Source: Paenibacillus macerans (GTDB lineage Bacteria > Bacillota > Bacilli > Paenibacillales > Paenibacillaceae). Taken from it: a DNA stretch of 64,000 nucleotides. Each line of letters opens with the position of its first letter. Positions within the stretch are counted from its first letter, which is position 1. Shown piece by piece: positions 62,682 through 64,000 of this stretch. The translations under genes and the position numbers were made by a program. Below the pieces are notes generated by a model. It did not search any database and was not told where the DNA came from. It worked only from the letters and a program-made list of their open reading frames with translations. The DNA is taken from assembly GCF_023715465.1 (NCBI RefSeq), contig NZ_JAMBOE010000007.1, positions 62,001-126,000 on the forward strand, read 5' to 3'.

Positions 62682-64000
62682 CTAGTTCTCGCCCGGTTTC
62701 CGGACAATTTCCAAGCCTTCTACGTGATGTTTAGCCATGAGCTTCCGCTTTTTGCGGTTTTCCTTGCTATCGAAGACGATATCGAAATCGTAGTCGTCGG
62801 GATACAGCTCTTCCTTTTTGATGTAAGGCTTAAGCCGTTTGTGGTTGACCTTGATCCGCTGCTTCTGCACAAGCACTTCGACGATGCCCCGGAGATCCTG
62901 CGGCGCGCTAACGATGCCGATCTTCCCGATGGAAGTGACGATCACCGAGTCGCCCACCTCGAAAACAGGCGATTTCTTTGGCACCGGCTGCTCCGGGGCC
63001 GATGAGGCCGCAGCTGGTTGATCCCGCTGCCCGGCCGGGTCCGTCCCCGGTTTGCCCGGGCCCAGCTCGGAGGCAGCATGCCCGGCTAAGACTTGCTCAG
63101 CCGTAACGGGCCCGGGTTCCGCGCCGGCCAGAGCCCCAGGCGCCGCAACCTCCGGCACCCCATCCTGCAAAGGTCGCCCCGACGCGGGACGAGGACATAC
63201 CGGCTCCTGCATCGGGCCCAACGCAAGTTCCTGAGCCTTCTTTCCCGTCCCCTGCACCGTCCCCTGCACCATCCCCTGCTCCAATTCCTGCACCCGTTCC
63301 GGCAAAATGTCGTCCCACAGCGCCGAACTTCCGCCACCCTCCGCCGCCTGGCGGCTGACGATATGCTGCGACCGCTCCACGATGCCCGGGGCGATCCCGA
63401 GCCGGCTCGCGATCTCGAGCGCGTAGCTGCGGCCGGCCTGGCCGATCGTCAGCCGGTACAGCGGACGCAGCGTCTCCGCGTCGAATTCCATGCGCGCGTT
63501 CTGGAAGCCTTGCGCCCGGGAGGCAAACGTCTTCAGCTCGTTAAAGTGTGTCGTCACCAACACCGTTGCTCCTTTGCGCGCGAACTCCTCCAGGATGGCG
63601 ATCGACAGGGCGATGCCTTCGCCGGGATCGGTTCCCGCCGCCAGTTCGTCGATAAGCAGCAGCGTGGACGGACCGGCCTCGCGCAGCATCGTAACGAGCG
63701 CGCTGATTTGCGCGGAAAACGTGCTGAGCGACTGCTCCAGGTTTTGCCCGTCGCCGATCACAGCCATAATGCCGCGGTACACCGCGAACCGGCTGCCGGG
63801 CGCCACCGGCACGAGCAGACCGGACTGAACCATCAAGGCCAGCAGTCCGAACGTCTTGAGCACGACGGTTTTGCCGCCCGTATTCGGACCGGTGATGATC
63901 AGCGTCCGGTACTTCCGGCCGATCTCCATGTCCAGCGGAACCATCGTCTGCAGCAGCTTCGGATGTTTGGCCCCGCGAATGACGGTGTGCCCGTCCTCGC
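62682..64000 (-). CDS. MutS2-like ATPase without Smr domain (5' end outside window)
   Basis: The frame is open from the window edge. The MutS ATPase is clear: GAKHPKLLQTMVPLD, Walker A TGPNTGGKTVVLKT, Walker B STLLLIDELAAGTDP, and TTHFNELKTFA. After ERSQHIVSRQAAE comes a low-complexity insertion of about 110 residues (bases 62970-63300: QGTVQGTG, Pro/Ala-rich), then a KOW-like segment (FEVGDSVIVTSIGKIGIVS). It stops about 60 residues later at HVEGLEIVRKPGEN. The C-terminal Smr nuclease domain of standard MutS2 is absent. It probably acts in recombination or ribosome rescue, roles known for MutS2. Confidence 0.85.
   Translation of the reverse strand, partial: EDGHTVIRGAKHPKLLQTMVPLDMEIGRKYRTLIITGPNTGGKTVVLKTFGLLALMVQSGLLVPVAPGSRFAVYRGIMAVIGDGQNLEQSLSTFSAQISALVTMLREAGPSTLLLIDELAAGTDPGEGIALSIAILEEFARKGATVLVTTHFNELKTFASRAQGFQNARMEFDAETLRPLYRLTIGQAGRSYALEIASRLGIAPGIVERSQHIVSRQAAEGGGSSALWDDILPERVQELEQGMVQGTVQGTGKKAQELALGPMQEPVCPRPASGRPLQDGVPEVAAPGALAGAEPGPVTAEQVLAGHAASELGPGKPGTDPAGQRDQPAAASSAPEQPVPKKSPVFEVGDSVIVTSIGKIGIVSAPQDLRGIVEVLVQKQRIKVNHKRLKPYIKKEELYPDDYDFDIVFDSKENRKKRKLMAKHHVEGLEIVRKPGEN

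Overview
The window looks like the chromosome of a Paenibacillus-type member of the Bacillales. The evidence is fairly high GC, strong AGGAGG ribosome sites, frequent GTG and TTG starts, Bacillales-type genes (Spo0E-like phosphatase, YneF, EcsAB, bacilliredoxin, a KinB-like kinase, a YkoEDC-type ECF transporter) and several copper-amine-oxidase-like surface domains. No rRNA, tRNA, CRISPR or phage block was recognised. Most genes are ordinary housekeeping or secretion functions.

Layout. 1-2.1 kb: 3' part of a GH65 disaccharide phosphorylase. 2.4-4.15 kb: a 15-bp tandem array and an intergenic palindromic element split by an intact IS3-family insertion sequence. 4.2-11.4 kb (minus strand): SGNH hydrolase, a small protein, inositol monophosphatase, FabI, a small protein, Ddl and an Amidase_6 protein. 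11.6-17.7 kb (plus): aconitase, a GntR regulator with a membrane protein, and a secreted alpha/beta hydrolase. 18-19.4 kb: a broken IS1595-like transposase gene behind what looks like a LexA-controlled promoter. 19.7-30.3 kb: IclR regulator, hydrolase, a three-part DUF2935/repeat/superoxide dismutase protein, FolE, YneF, HD-GYP protein, QueG, RNase HI, an acetyltransferase, SodA and a GH16 glucanase. 30.4-33.5 kb: repeats, MutY with a large repeat-rich insertion, AcpS. 33.6-40 kb: AraC regulator, then two divergent units, UroD-like/MetQ/ProC/VOC and MetN/MetI. 40-45.4 kb: exonuclease, NadE, bacilliredoxin, sensor kinase, flavoprotein. 45.4-49.8 kb: an EcsAB-like ABC transporter and an MFS exporter bracketed by an inverted pair of about 350-bp repeats. 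49.9-55.1 kb: MarR regulator, two small proteins, a DHA2 exporter and a secreted repeat/BIG2 protein whose tail is interrupted by in-frame TAG codons. 55.1-56.5 kb: a gene-free repeat district. 56.5-64 kb: ECF transporter operon, acetyltransferase, hydrolase, Spo0E-like protein, free-methionine sulfoxide reductase and a MutS2-like protein running off the window.

The most unusual content is noncoding. Five sequence-unrelated intergenic repeat families (called A to E here) share one architecture. A family-specific word of about 10-19 bp occurs twice forward and then twice inverted (F-F-R-R). The two forward words are 50-55 bp apart, the two inverted words 50-55 bp apart, and the halves 55-75 bp apart. 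Complete copies lie at 2.6/4.1, 5.8, 30.6, 33.2, 49.5, 55.8, 56.2 and 62.3 kb, with a shortened copy at 45.5 kb. Many abut short tandem arrays, often with a 15-bp period. I regard this shared layout across unrelated sequences as the best candidate for something undescribed in the window.
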